Part shown: piece after piece, positions 17,059 through 25,346 of the stretch
Numbering within the stretch: position 1 is the stretch's first letter
How the letters are laid out: every line of letters begins with the position of its first letter
Source: an uncultured Candidatus Saccharibacteria bacterium
GTDB taxonomy: Bacteria; Patescibacteriota; Saccharimonadia; Saccharimonadales; Saccharimonadaceae
Length of the DNA stretch: 37,447 nucleotides
Assembly (NCBI GenBank): GCA_947305705.1
Contig: CAMZEB010000008.1
Location: 1 to 37,447, forward strand
Reading direction: 5' to 3'
The notes under the pieces: generated by a model
The model's database searches: none
The model's input: only the letters and a program-made list of their open reading frames with translations
Told to the model about the DNA's origin: nothing
Program-made: the position numbers and the translations under genes

Positions 17059-18057
17059 TTATGGTGTTTGAATTTTTGCAAAAATTGCGTCAATAATCGC
17101 TTCTGGATGGACATCGTCGGCGGCTGCTTCGAAGTTCAGAATTATGCGGTGGCGAAGTGCGGCGTGGCGCAGCTGCTTAACATCGTCTGGCGTTGCATAG
17201 CCGCGCCCGTTGAGGAGTGCGAGCGCCTGCGCAACTTGAAGCAGTGCAATTCCGCCACGTGGGCTAACGCCATATTCGACATAACGCGCTAGACCTGCGT
17301 CGATGACGGCGCGTGGCGAGCGTGTAGCGGTGACGATATTAACAATATAGTTTTTAATCGACTCATCAACAGCTATGCGCTTTGCAAATTTCTGTAGCTT
17401 CTGAATGTCTTCGATTGAGACGCAATCGCTTTGGCTCAAAGAATCTGTAGTTCGGCCGCTAAGCGTATAATTTAAAATCTGCATTTCTTCGTCGCGCGTT
17501 GGATAATCGATAATTTCTTTGAGGAGAAAACGATCGAGCTGAGCTTCCGGCAATTCATAAGTGCCTTCCTGTTCGATTGGGTTTTGAGTCGCTAATACGA
17601 CAAACGGCTCTGGCATTTTATAAATGACGCCGCCGACTGACACTTGGCGTTCTTGCATCGCTTCGAGCATTGCTGATTGAGTCTTTGCGCTTGAACGGTT
17701 AATTTCGTCAAGCAGCACGAAATTTGCGTGGACTGGCCCAATCTTCGTTTCGAAAGTGCCATTGTTGTAGTTATAAATTTGCGTGCCGATAATATCGCTT
17801 GGCAATAAATCTGGAGTACATTGAATGCGGCTGAATGACCCGTTTACAGCTTCGGCGATTGTCTTTGCGGCAAGAGTTTTTGCGAGACCTGGAACAGACT
17901 CGAGCAATACGTGCCCGCCGGATATCAAAGCGACGAGCATAGCGGTTTGCAGTTCTTGCTGACCGACAACTTTTTTGCTGTATGCGGCGCTTATTTTATT
18001 GATTATTACTGATGCTTCTGCGAGTTCTTGCTCGCTCAGGCCGTTGTTTTGGTTCAT
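17059..18057 (-). CDS. MoxR family AAA+ ATPase
   Basis: A 332-residue AAA+ ATPase. Walker A is ESVPGLAKT (about 53-61), Walker B is FVLLDEINR, and the ATQNPIEQEGTYELPEAQLDRF stretch with its arginine finger is characteristic of MoxR. These ATPases act as chaperones, often activating metalloproteins or membrane complexes with VWA partners, and the four partners lie immediately downstream. ATG 18057 is chosen because AGGAG precedes it; the frame could open at an earlier TTG. It starts 11 nt after the stop of the phosphoribosyltransferase-like gene. Confidence 0.92.
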   Translation of the reverse strand: MNQNNGLSEQELAEASVIINKISAAYSKKVVGQQELQTAMLVALISGGHVLLESVPGLAKTLAAKTIAEAVNGSFSRIQCTPDLLPSDIIGTQIYNYNNGTFETKIGPVHANFVLLDEINRSSAKTQSAMLEAMQERQVSVGGVIYKMPEPFVVLATQNPIEQEGTYELPEAQLDRFLLKEIIDYPTRDEEMQILNYTLSGRTTDSLSQSDCVSIEDIQKLQKFAKRIAVDESIKNYIVNIVTATRSPRAVIDAGLARYVEYGVSPRGGIALLQVAQALALLNGRGYATPDDVKQLRHAALRHRIILNFEAAADDVHPEAIIDAIFAKIQTP

Positions 18058-18068
18058 TTTTCTCCTCT

Positions 18069-18728
18069 CTATGCCCAATACAAACTTATATTATTTGCCA
18101 TATTAATTTTATCGTCCTCAGAATATAAATCCGGCTGGTCGAAATAGTGGTCATCGTCAAAGAAATTATTTTGCAGAACGTCCATATATGTGCAGCCTTC
18201 GGTATCCATCAGAAACTTGTCTGAAACAGGTGAAGAAATATTGCCGACCGCTCCTGCGACTACTTTTGGTGTGTATGATTTCAGGATATTAAGTGCTACC
18301 TGTATTTGGAATGAAGTCCTAAGAATGTCAGCAAAAAGTAAGATATTGCGGTTGTTGAATGCTGCGAGGTCAAAAGAAGGATTTGGGTCTCGTTCGCCGT
18401 TAATCTCCGAGAACGCCTCGCGTTTCTTCTCCTCGATGGTGCTCATAAAATCACTCGAAATAAATTCGTATTCACTCTGCGAAATGTCAGGATTCAAAAC
18501 GAAGTCGCCTTTTTGCGTGATGGCACCGAGGTCGCGCGTAATATCGAATAGGTCAGGAACCTCAGCGTAATTCAAAATATAGATATAGGCGTGCAGATGC
18601 GCGGCGAGTTCAATACAAGAGAGCAGAGAGCTCTTTTTTAAGCAAAAAATTATCGTCTCATTATTCCGATATTGAGACAGCTTTGCCGCTAATTGGTCTC
18701 CCAGAGCCTGACGGCTTGGATAAAACAC
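18069..18728 (-). CDS. Degenerate phosphoribosyltransferase-like protein heading the MoxR operon
   Basis: A 219-residue protein with a GTG start and GGAGG 6 nt upstream. The beginning FYPSRQALGDQLAAKLSQYR, then a strand like the LALPRGG strand (IIFCLKKSSLLSCIELA), and VLNPDIS followed by ILLFADILRTSFQIQVALNIL mimic the type I PRTase layout seen in the F.DR.EAG family. The PRPP loop, normally VVDDG.ATGAT, reads LFADILRTS, so the acidic pair and the glycine are largely lost. Catalysis on PRPP is therefore doubtful. It may be a ligand sensor or structural partner of the downstream MoxR complex. The fold call is by eye. Confidence 0.6.
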   Translation of the reverse strand: MFYPSRQALGDQLAAKLSQYRNNETIIFCLKKSSLLSCIELAAHLHAYIYILNYAEVPDLFDITRDLGAITQKGDFVLNPDISQSEYEFISSDFMSTIEEKKREAFSEINGERDPNPSFDLAAFNNRNILLFADILRTSFQIQVALNILKSYTPKVVAGAVGNISSPVSDKFLMDTEGCTYMDVLQNNFFDDDHYFDQPDLYSEDDKINMANNISLYWA

Positions 18729-18758
18729 GCACCACCTCCACTAAAATTGCTTATAGTT

Positions 18759-18764
18759 ATTTTA
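18759..18764 (-). promoter_or_regulatory. Probable promoter of the MoxR operon
   Basis: On the minus strand TGC TAAAAT lies in the short gap after mnmA, giving a leader of about 23 nt with GGAGG before the GTG start. It is weaker than the TATAAT boxes elsewhere, and read-through from mnmA is also possible as no terminator was seen. Confidence 0.45.
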
Positions 18765-18771
18765 GCATATT

Positions 18772-19797
18772 TTAGGCAATTATGCCGCCACCAATACAGA
18801 TTTCGCCGCGATAAAATACGACCGACTGGCCTGGAGTGAGGGATTTTTGCTCCTCGGCGAATTTTAGTTCATTTGTATCTGCGTTATAATCGGCTTTTAC
18901 GAGCGGCGCACGATGACGAATGCGTGCCTCTATATCGTGGCCATCATCGTTTCCGCGTAAAATTACATCTTTTAGTTTGATATTATTCTTCCAAAGCGAC
19001 AGAGCATTAAGATTACGCGAAACGTAAACGATGTTTTTGTTCATATCTTTTCGTACGACGTAGTAAGGCAGGCCATTTTTGAGGTTTAAGCCGTGACGTT
19101 GGCCTAGCGTGTAATAGATTGCGCCGTCGTGCGTTCCTAGGATTTCATCACTCTCGAGCTCGCGAATTTCGCCTGGTTTTGTCTTGATAAATTCGCCCAA
19201 AAAATCGCGCATATTTGCTTCGCCGACAAAACATACGCCCATCGACTCCGGCTTATGCGCTACGGCGAGACCAATCTTTTCGGCAAGCGCCTTGACCTCG
19301 GTCTTGAGCATATCGCCAACCGGGAAAATTGTGCGCTCGATTGCATCTTCGGTTATGCGGTAGAGGAAATAAGTCTGATCCTTGTTCTCGTCGCGCGCTT
19401 TTAGAAGTTGGCGACCATTTGTTCTTGCGTAATGGCCAGTCGCAATCGCCTCCGCGCCTTGCTCAAATGCGGTCTCGGCAAAAAGTTTAAACTTTATCTC
19501 TTGGTTGCACATAATATCTGGATTTGGCGTGTTGCCTTTTTGGTATTCGGCAAGCATATAATCGACAACTTTTTGCTTGTATTCCGACTCAAAATCAAAC
19601 ACACGAAAATCGATACCAAGTTTTACGGCGACGCGTTTTGCATCGGCCAAATCTTCTGCCCAAGGGCACTTCATACCAGGGAGATTTTTGCTCCAGTTCT
19701 TCATATAGACGCCAATGACTTCGTGACCTTGCTGCTGCAAAAGATAGGCCGACACAGCCGAATCAACACCACCAGACATCCCTAGAAAAACTTTCAT
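18772..19797 (-). CDS. mnmA: tRNA-specific 2-thiouridylase MnmA
   Basis: A 341-residue enzyme that puts sulfur on U34 of tRNA-Lys, -Glu and -Gln. The PP-loop SGGVDS is at residues 8-13. The two catalytic cysteines are Cys97 (PDIMCNQEIKF) and Cys189 (GVCFVGE). The C-terminal beta domains are present. ATG 19797 is the start because TATAAT lies 6 nt before it and the protein then begins at MKVFLGMSGG, as in the family. Five more residues would be added by the ATG-like start at 19812. The sulfur donor is probably the cysteine desulfurase at 11845. Confidence 0.95.
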   Translation of the reverse strand: MKVFLGMSGGVDSAVSAYLLQQQGHEVIGVYMKNWSKNLPGMKCPWAEDLADAKRVAVKLGIDFRVFDFESEYKQKVVDYMLAEYQKGNTPNPDIMCNQEIKFKLFAETAFEQGAEAIATGHYARTNGRQLLKARDENKDQTYFLYRITEDAIERTIFPVGDMLKTEVKALAEKIGLAVAHKPESMGVCFVGEANMRDFLGEFIKTKPGEIRELESDEILGTHDGAIYYTLGQRHGLNLKNGLPYYVVRKDMNKNIVYVSRNLNALSLWKNNIKLKDVILRGNDDGHDIEARIRHRAPLVKADYNADTNELKFAEEQKSLTPGQSVVFYRGEICIGGGIIA

Positions 19798-19803
19798 AAA
19801 AAT

Positions 19804-19832
19804 ATTATACAATCTAATTGTTATCTGCGCAA
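19804..19832 (-). promoter_or_regulatory. Promoter of mnmA, leaderless
   Basis: On the minus strand TTGCGC (19827-19832), 17-nt spacer, TATAAT (19804-19809), 6 nt, ATG. The -35 lies inside the 3' end of the pilin-like gene. Confidence 0.7.
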
Positions 19833-20422
19833 GCGTAAGTGCCGTCGCCTAACCGATAGAGAAGTGCAAAATTGCGCACGGTAGTACTCGTCGTGAGGCT
19901 GCCGTTATTTTTCCCGCATTTAGCATTCGTATAAACGCGGATGCCATGGTCGGCTTCGAACGTTGCCGTCTCTGGGTCGGCTAAAACCTTTTCGAATACG
20001 AAATGATATGGCACGCCGTCTTCTGGGTCGCGGAATTCGCTACCGCACGACGTGTCGGCCTCGTCTGGAGTTCTGGCGCGACAATTTTGGTCGACATAGA
20101 GAGCGACAAATTTTGAATCTGTAGCTCCGTTATACCAAGGAGTTTTTCCGTTATTATTCGTTTGATAATCAGTAGCATTACTGACGAAGCGTGCTAAATC
20201 TGCCTTGCGTATTTTATCGTATTTATCGTCATATTTGGCGGCAGTATCTTTCTGTGTTATCTCTTCGGAAGAGTCATCGCCTGAACCTTTCGGAATAAGC
20301 AAAATGATAATCGTTATCAAAAGCGCAATGACTATTAAGCTAATCACGACAATTGTAATGATTAAACCTGTTTTTTTCTTTGTTTGCAGTAAAATTGGTT
20401 GGCTATTTTTTACTTCTTTCAT
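19814..20422 (-). CDS. Pilin-like or pseudopilin-like secreted protein
   Basis: A 202-residue protein with a basic N-terminus, one long membrane helix (about 19-45), then an extracellular domain. The start of that domain, LARFVSNATDYQTNNNGKTP, looks like a pilin alpha helix followed by a loop. Four cysteines later (CRARTPDEADTSC, C in YTNAKCGK, C in GTYAC) could form disulfides. No prepilin-peptidase cleavage motif with Gly-Phe-Glu is visible, so it is pilin-like in plan only. TATAAT precedes its ATG by 6 nt. mnmA lies directly downstream. Confidence 0.55.
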   Translation of the reverse strand: MKEVKNSQPILLQTKKKTGLIITIVVISLIVIALLITIIILLIPKGSGDDSSEEITQKDTAAKYDDKYDKIRKADLARFVSNATDYQTNNNGKTPWYNGATDSKFVALYVDQNCRARTPDEADTSCGSEFRDPEDGVPYHFVFEKVLADPETATFEADHGIRVYTNAKCGKNNGSLTTSTTVRNFALLYRLGDGTYACADNN

Positions 20423-20428
20423 ATATAC

Positions 20429-20434
20429 ATTATA
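20429..20434 (-). promoter_or_regulatory. -10 box (TGA TATAAT) of the pilin-like gene, leaderless
   Basis: TGATATAAT on the minus strand is followed by 6 nt and ATG 20422. Confidence 0.6.
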
Positions 20435-20484
20435 TCATTAGCACTATATGTGATTCCGCCCTAGCGACACGCGCAAAAATATGT

Positions 20485-20490
20485 TAAAAT
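20485..20490 (+). promoter_or_regulatory. -10 box (TGT TAAAAT) of obgE, leaderless
   Basis: TGTTAAAAT ends 6 nt before ATG 20497. It is divergent from the pilin-like promoter 50 bp away. Confidence 0.6.
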
Positions 20491-20496
20491 ATATTT

Positions 20497-21657
20497 ATGT
20501 TTGTTGATACGGCGAAAGTTTATATTCGAGCCGGCAAGGGTGGCAACGGAGCTATCTCTTTCCGGCATGAAATCTATATCCCTAAGGGCGGCCCAGATGG
20601 TGGCGACGGCGGCAAAGGTGGTGATGTGGTTTTTGTTGCTAGCAAAGATTGCGATACTTTGATTGATTTTCGTTTCCAGCCGAAACTTATCGCCGAGGAT
20701 GGTAAGGCCGGTTCTGGCCAGAAATCCAGTGGTAAATCCGGCAAAGATCTCGAGGTTGAGGTTCCGATTGGCACCGTCGTCAAGCGTGACGGCGAAATTG
20801 TCGCCGACCTGACCTTTGATGGCGATCGCCAAATTGTCGCTCATGGCGGCGACGGTGGTTATGGCAACTGGCATTTCCGTAGCTCTACTCGTCAGACACC
20901 AAAGATCGCCGAGCTTGGTAATCCAGGCGAGACATTTGATGCTGAGCTTGAGTTGAAGCTTCTCGCTGATGTTGGTCTCGTTGGCTTTCCGAACGCTGGT
21001 AAATCAACTTTTCTCTCTGTCGTTTCGAACGCTACCCCAGAAATCGCCGACTATCCATTTACGACTATTACACCAAATCTCGGTGTCGCAAAAGTTGACG
21101 ACCATAGCATTTTGATTGCTGATATTCCTGGCCTCATTGAAGGCGCTTCGGACGGCAAAGGTCTTGGCGATCGTTTCCTTCGCCACGTCGAGCGCACGAA
21201 GGCATTATTGCATTTGGTAGATGTCTATAGTGAGGATGCTGGCAAAGCCTATCGCGATATTCGTAACGAGCTTGCGAAGTATTCTGACGAATTGGCGGCG
21301 CGCCCAGAAATTGTCGCATTGACGAAGTGCGAAGGCCTAGACGAAGAGATTATTAAGATGCAAATGCAGGCGATTTTGGCGCAAAATCCAGATGCAAAAG
21401 TAATGGCGATTTCTAGCTCCGCTCATCAGGGCCTAACTGAAGTTTTGCGTGAGCTATGGCAAGTTATTGAAGCTAGCCGCGAAAAGAGCGAGCCGAAAAC
21501 TATCGAAACTGAAGCCGAAGAAGACATTCCGGTCATTACGCTCGAAACAAAAGAACAAAAGCATCGCGCGCATCACCAAAAATATCAGCTTGGTGATCGC
21601 GGCTCTATCCATGAGCTTGAAGCTAATGAATATATTGACGAAGACTCCGAAGAATAA
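20497..21657 (+). CDS. obgE: GTPase ObgE/CgtA
   Basis: A 386-residue essential GTPase of ribosome assembly. Residues 1-158 form the glycine-rich Obg domain (KGGNGAISF, GGPDGGDGGKGGD). The G domain follows: G1 GFPNAGKST (163-171), PFTTITPNLG, G3 DIPG (209-212), and SSSAHQG as G5. The G4 position reads ALTKCEG, where most relatives have NKID/TKID. The C-terminal part after about 325 is short, acidic and His/Glu-rich, not an OCT domain. The mRNA should be leaderless. Confidence 0.94.
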   Translation: MFVDTAKVYIRAGKGGNGAISFRHEIYIPKGGPDGGDGGKGGDVVFVASKDCDTLIDFRFQPKLIAEDGKAGSGQKSSGKSGKDLEVEVPIGTVVKRDGEIVADLTFDGDRQIVAHGGDGGYGNWHFRSSTRQTPKIAELGNPGETFDAELELKLLADVGLVGFPNAGKSTFLSVVSNATPEIADYPFTTITPNLGVAKVDDHSILIADIPGLIEGASDGKGLGDRFLRHVERTKALLHLVDVYSEDAGKAYRDIRNELAKYSDELAARPEIVALTKCEGLDEEIIKMQMQAILAQNPDAKVMAISSSAHQGLTEVLRELWQVIEASREKSEPKTIETEAEEDIPVITLETKEQKHRAHHQKYQLGDRGSIHELEANEYIDEDSEE

Positions 21658-21665
21658 TCATGTTC

Positions 21666-21694
21666 TTGACGAGTAAGCATAAACGTGATATCTT
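21666..21694 (+). promoter_or_regulatory. Strong sigma70-type promoter behind obgE
   Basis: TTGACG (21666-21671), 17-nt spacer, TATCTT (21689-21694). The predicted start at about 21701 is exactly where the closing stem of the RNA below begins. Confidence 0.7.
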
Positions 21695-21700
21695 TATCTC

Positions 21701-21856
21701 AAGCTGGTACGCTCTGCGGGGTTCCACTGAGAAAATGTGGACAGTGTGGAGACTAGATACAAAAATAAAAACAGCGGATTAAAACAAACATATGCTTTGT
21801 GCCCCTGGGTGGGCGCGTAGCAGCTTTTAAAAATCTCCTCGAAAGAGGAGATTTTT
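21701..21856 (+). ncRNA. Candidate structured small RNA, unidentified
   Basis: No credible ORF covers this gap. The predicted transcript starts with AAGCTGGTACGC (21701-21712), which pairs with GCGTAGCAGCTT near 21815-21826 over 12 positions with one G-G mismatch. Further in, CGGGG (about 21717-21721) can pair with CCCC of GTGCCCCTGG. Inside lie a small hairpin (TCCAC/GTGGA) and a long A-rich single-stranded stretch. A 12-bp terminator hairpin follows. It lacks the conserved GGAA-tip of SRP RNA, the CCA end of tmRNA and the RNase P core. 6S-like function is possible but not shown. Confidence 0.6.
21829..21856. terminator. Bidirectional intrinsic terminator
   Basis: AAAAATCTCCTC (21829-21840), loop GAAA, GAGGAGATTTTT (21845-21856): a perfect 12-bp stem with A and T tracts on both sides. 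It serves the RNA on the plus strand and the large leftward gene that ends at 21859. Confidence 0.9.
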
Positions 21857-21858
21857 AT

Positions 21859-24800
21859 TTATCTTTGTCCGTATTCGATATTATCGACCCTGCGGATTAA
21901 CTGAGCTAACTGTGGGTTTTCTATTTCTTCGCCACGAATGAAACGATTATAGCTGGAAGTGAATAATGCGCGCATCGTAACTTTTTTTCTTGTCTCTGGC
22001 GATATGATTTTCTTCCCAGTTAAGCGGAATGTAGTAGCCATGGACATATTCAGATTATCACCGAAAATCTTGCGCATTATCGGCTCTAAATTCTTTTCAT
22101 TCCTTATATATATACTACTGCTAATACTGTCGATCAACATAGCATCGGCCATGTCTGCCCCTAGATTATCGGCGATTGCGGAGTAGTATTTTATCGATAT
22201 AATCCCATTATGGTCTTTAGAGTCACTAAGAAGACCGGCGCATACTTTTGGACCGCCCGCAAAAAACTCTTTCACGGACGCTATCAAAATGTCTTTTGAG
22301 ATATTTGAGGTTGAGAGAGGACTTATATTAATATCCTTAATATAGCGACCTAGACGCTCAATGCAATGTCTTGCACTATCGCAATCGCGAGCAGTTAGCT
22401 GCTCAGTTATTGTGCCGGTTATTTGGCTGAGAGTTGGTGGCGGTGCAATCTGGTGTTCTTGGCAGAAAATTGCAACATTTCGTTCATCATCAGAGACATA
22501 ATCAAGATTATTGTTAAATTCTTCCTCAATTAAGGAGTTAATAGCTGATATTACTCTTTTTTTACAACGCGAACCGCTCATTTCGTCGCTACGAAGATAG
22601 GCTTGCCATAAATCTTGTTTATCTCTATCAATATGACTAGCGATGTCGCTAGATGATGTGTCGACCGATAATGCTTGATAGCTACCGTTGTTATCGATAA
22701 TAATAAACCCGGTTGGAAATACGAATGTTTCGTCAATATTCTCGCCAAAGAGGGAATGAGAGAAGTCGCGCATTATTCTTTTTTCTTCCGCCAAAACACG
22801 CTCTTCGGGCAGGGAATTAAGTATTGTATTTTTCTGGATTTCTAGCTGGCTAATATCACTTTGCAATGCTTCGCGATCATCTTGGCAAAGGCTAGTACCA
22901 AAACGCGCCAAGGTGTCGTAATATTTTACCCTAGCGTTGATATACTTACGCATACCGGATATTATATGTTCTAATTGTTGAGCATAATCATCTGACTGTT
23001 CGTTATTTTTTGGCGCTAAGATGTCGAGCACTTGTTCTTTTGCTTGCTCGGTACTTAAGTTGTTTTTTAGTGTAAAGAATATACCTTCGGTTTGTTTTAT
23101 TATTTGTAGGTTTTCTAGAAATTGTCTATTAGATCCGTGCATTTTATCAAAAACACGTGTTTGAATTTCCTTTGGCGCATGTAAGCTACCTTCCTTAGCT
23201 AGCTCCGAACTAATATCGCCGAGTATTGTATCATGTAACACACGTATCGCATAATCGAAACTATCATAAAGACTGCCGGGTAGATTAAATCTAAGGCTTT
23301 TGGTTACGTTTTTGAAACTAAAATGGTTTTGATTGCGCTTAACGTATTCGTATTCATTATCGCTAAGGTTACTATGTTCTATGACATATTCTTTTTTTAA
23401 CTTTTCATATTCTGAAACGAAATCGCGTTCAAAAAAAGTATTCGAATCTTTTTCGCTTAGATTGTAAAATAGTTGATTCCGACGAGCGAATGCTTTCTTG
23501 GTTTTTTGATAGAGAAGGCTTTCCAGAACGCCTTCATCATCGATAATATCTTGCATATAGTTATGGCTTTTAATCCTGCTGGCGCTAGCACGGTAGCTCA
23601 TCGCTATTTCATAGAGTTCGTCTTTTTTATCTATTTTATTATTCTTAATATCGTACATTATCTGTTCGATTTTGGGGCTATTGGCGGGTTGCTGCTTTAT
23701 GGCTGAAAGTTTTTCTAATGTATCGTATTCTAAAATAGATAAATCAGCAAACATAAAAGGAGCATTTATGCCTTTGACGATATTTCTTGACACAGTAGTT
23801 ATATTGTCTATTTCTTCTGCTACGTTTTTGAGACCACGCTCTTGATAGTCGACTATATCATTATTTTTATTTACCTTCTTCTTGCACTCATCGGCCTTAT
23901 TCTTTCGTTGCTCTACCTTTCTTTTTGCATTTCTTATATCATCTTTACTGCCATTATTGGCTTTGAGTGTATCGTACTCTTTTTGCGCCTCTTCTAGCTC
24001 TTTTTGCGCCTCTTCTAGCTCTTTTTGTGCCTCTTCTAGCTCTTCTTGTGCTTTTTCTAGCCCATCTTCACATTTTTCTCGAACCGCCAATTTTTTGATG
24101 TAACCTTTATATTTACTGAGCCTATTTTCATTATGGTCATTGCTTTTAGCGGAGAGCCTATCATATTCTTCTTCATTATTTACTAAGGCCATCAAATTAT
24201 CAGTCCGTCTTCTGTATTTATTGAGCCGATTTTCTGCACTATCTATATCATCTTTACTACCATTATTGGCTTTGAGTGTATCGTACTCTTTTTGCGCCTC
24301 TTCGAGCTTTTCTTTATATTTTTCTAGGGTAGCCAAATTGCTGATTCGCTTTTTAGCTTTTTTGAGCTTTTCCTGATCGCTACAATTTTTCAAGAGCTCG
24401 TCGTACTCTTTTTGCGCCTCCGTTAACTCTTTGCCGCACTGTTCTAGGGTTATTTGATAGTCGTCTTCTTTGACAATCGGTAAAGATTCATCTTTGTATA
24501 GTTTATAGTAATAAAAGAGGCTGGAACGCCTGCTTGTATATTTCGATTGTGTTTTTACAAAATCAGACGAGATAGCTTTTAGGGAGTCTTCATCTAAATC
24601 AGGTTTAAGTTGGGCGATAAAATTTACTCGTAATGTATCGGGGGAAATATTTTGGTTATGGCTACGATATTCAGCCTGCAGCTCGCCGCATTTAGCTAAA
24701 AACTCTTTTTGTATATCAGAGCGGACTGCTAGCTCTGCGCGCCCTCGTAGAAGGCTGCGGAATTCGGAGTTTGCTTCTATGAGCCGCGAGTAAAAATCTT

Positions 24801-25344
24801 CGTCACTTTCGGCACCCTCTATGATCTCGCTAACAAATTCGTGATGCAATTTATTTTGAAAATCTGAGTCGAAATTAAAAGTCTTTCCTCTGACTTCCAA
24901 GCCATGCGCGTCGATTGAGCCGAATCGATAGGCTAATGATCCAGGCTGCGGTCGCTGAACAGAAAAAAGGGTAACCGGATCATGAGCGATATGCGAAAGC
25001 AAAATTTTTTGCTTTGTGTGTAAATTATCGTAATATGACGTTGCCTCGCTTTTTTCTAGAGATGATAAAATACTAACTCGTTCTTTACATTCGCTAAGTT
25101 GCTTCTCGGCATTCCGAACCTCTTTCATACTACCATTAGCATCCCGAAGACTATCGTACTCCTTTTGCGCCTTCGCTAATTCCTCTTGCGCCCTTGTTGC
25201 GGAGACCTCGGCTCTAATCGCATCTAAGCTGTCTTTGCCGCGCAACAATTGCGCATCAAAAAGGTATCGTTTTTCGGATACATCATCCGCTAGAGTCTCG
25301 AATGATCGGATTGAATCATCGCTATCCTTCGGCGTTTGTTCCAT
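21859..25344 (-). CDS. Large coiled-coil protein with internal repeats, unknown function
   Basis: An 1161-residue soluble protein with no signal peptide or membrane helix. It has four copies of a charged coiled-coil module built around AQKEYD, usually followed by NGS: near residues 53-95, 305-345, 345-390 and 440-490. Between copies 3 and 4 lie tandem heptads (EEAQKEL). The parts between and after (about 100-300 and 500-1161) are mixed alpha-helical with no recognised domain; there is no Walker motif as in SMC proteins. It begins 2 nt after the stop of the 524-residue gene, so the two are co-expressed and may be partners. Confidence 0.75.
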   Translation of the reverse strand: MEQTPKDSDDSIRSFETLADDVSEKRYLFDAQLLRGKDSLDAIRAEVSATRAQEELAKAQKEYDSLRDANGSMKEVRNAEKQLSECKERVSILSSLEKSEATSYYDNLHTKQKILLSHIAHDPVTLFSVQRPQPGSLAYRFGSIDAHGLEVRGKTFNFDSDFQNKLHHEFVSEIIEGAESDEDFYSRLIEANSEFRSLLRGRAELAVRSDIQKEFLAKCGELQAEYRSHNQNISPDTLRVNFIAQLKPDLDEDSLKAISSDFVKTQSKYTSRRSSLFYYYKLYKDESLPIVKEDDYQITLEQCGKELTEAQKEYDELLKNCSDQEKLKKAKKRISNLATLEKYKEKLEEAQKEYDTLKANNGSKDDIDSAENRLNKYRRRTDNLMALVNNEEEYDRLSAKSNDHNENRLSKYKGYIKKLAVREKCEDGLEKAQEELEEAQKELEEAQKELEEAQKEYDTLKANNGSKDDIRNAKRKVEQRKNKADECKKKVNKNNDIVDYQERGLKNVAEEIDNITTVSRNIVKGINAPFMFADLSILEYDTLEKLSAIKQQPANSPKIEQIMYDIKNNKIDKKDELYEIAMSYRASASRIKSHNYMQDIIDDEGVLESLLYQKTKKAFARRNQLFYNLSEKDSNTFFERDFVSEYEKLKKEYVIEHSNLSDNEYEYVKRNQNHFSFKNVTKSLRFNLPGSLYDSFDYAIRVLHDTILGDISSELAKEGSLHAPKEIQTRVFDKMHGSNRQFLENLQIIKQTEGIFFTLKNNLSTEQAKEQVLDILAPKNNEQSDDYAQQLEHIISGMRKYINARVKYYDTLARFGTSLCQDDREALQSDISQLEIQKNTILNSLPEERVLAEEKRIMRDFSHSLFGENIDETFVFPTGFIIIDNNGSYQALSVDTSSSDIASHIDRDKQDLWQAYLRSDEMSGSRCKKRVISAINSLIEEEFNNNLDYVSDDERNVAIFCQEHQIAPPPTLSQITGTITEQLTARDCDSARHCIERLGRYIKDINISPLSTSNISKDILIASVKEFFAGGPKVCAGLLSDSKDHNGIISIKYYSAIADNLGADMADAMLIDSISSSIYIRNEKNLEPIMRKIFGDNLNMSMATTFRLTGKKIISPETRKKVTMRALFTSSYNRFIRGEEIENPQLAQLIRRVDNIEYGQR
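23976..24060 (-). repeat. 21-bp tandem repeats inside the coiled-coil gene
   Basis: About four head-to-tail copies of a 21-bp unit encoding EEAQKEL (minus strand), two of them identical in sequence. Next to it, a stretch near 23940-23995 recurs almost exactly near 24248-24303 (the TLKANNGSKDD region). The near-identity at DNA level points to recent slippage or duplication. Confidence 0.8.
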
Positions 25345-25346
25345 TA

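Noticed and set aside
21701-21856. SRP RNA, tmRNA or RNase P RNA
   Set aside because: The GGAA-loop core of SRP RNA, the tRNA-like CCA end of tmRNA and the conserved RNase P core could not be found in this segment.
23940-24303. Possible CRISPR array because of repeated segments
   Set aside because: The repeats are in frame within a long gene, encode coiled-coil heptads, and have no spacers of constant length.
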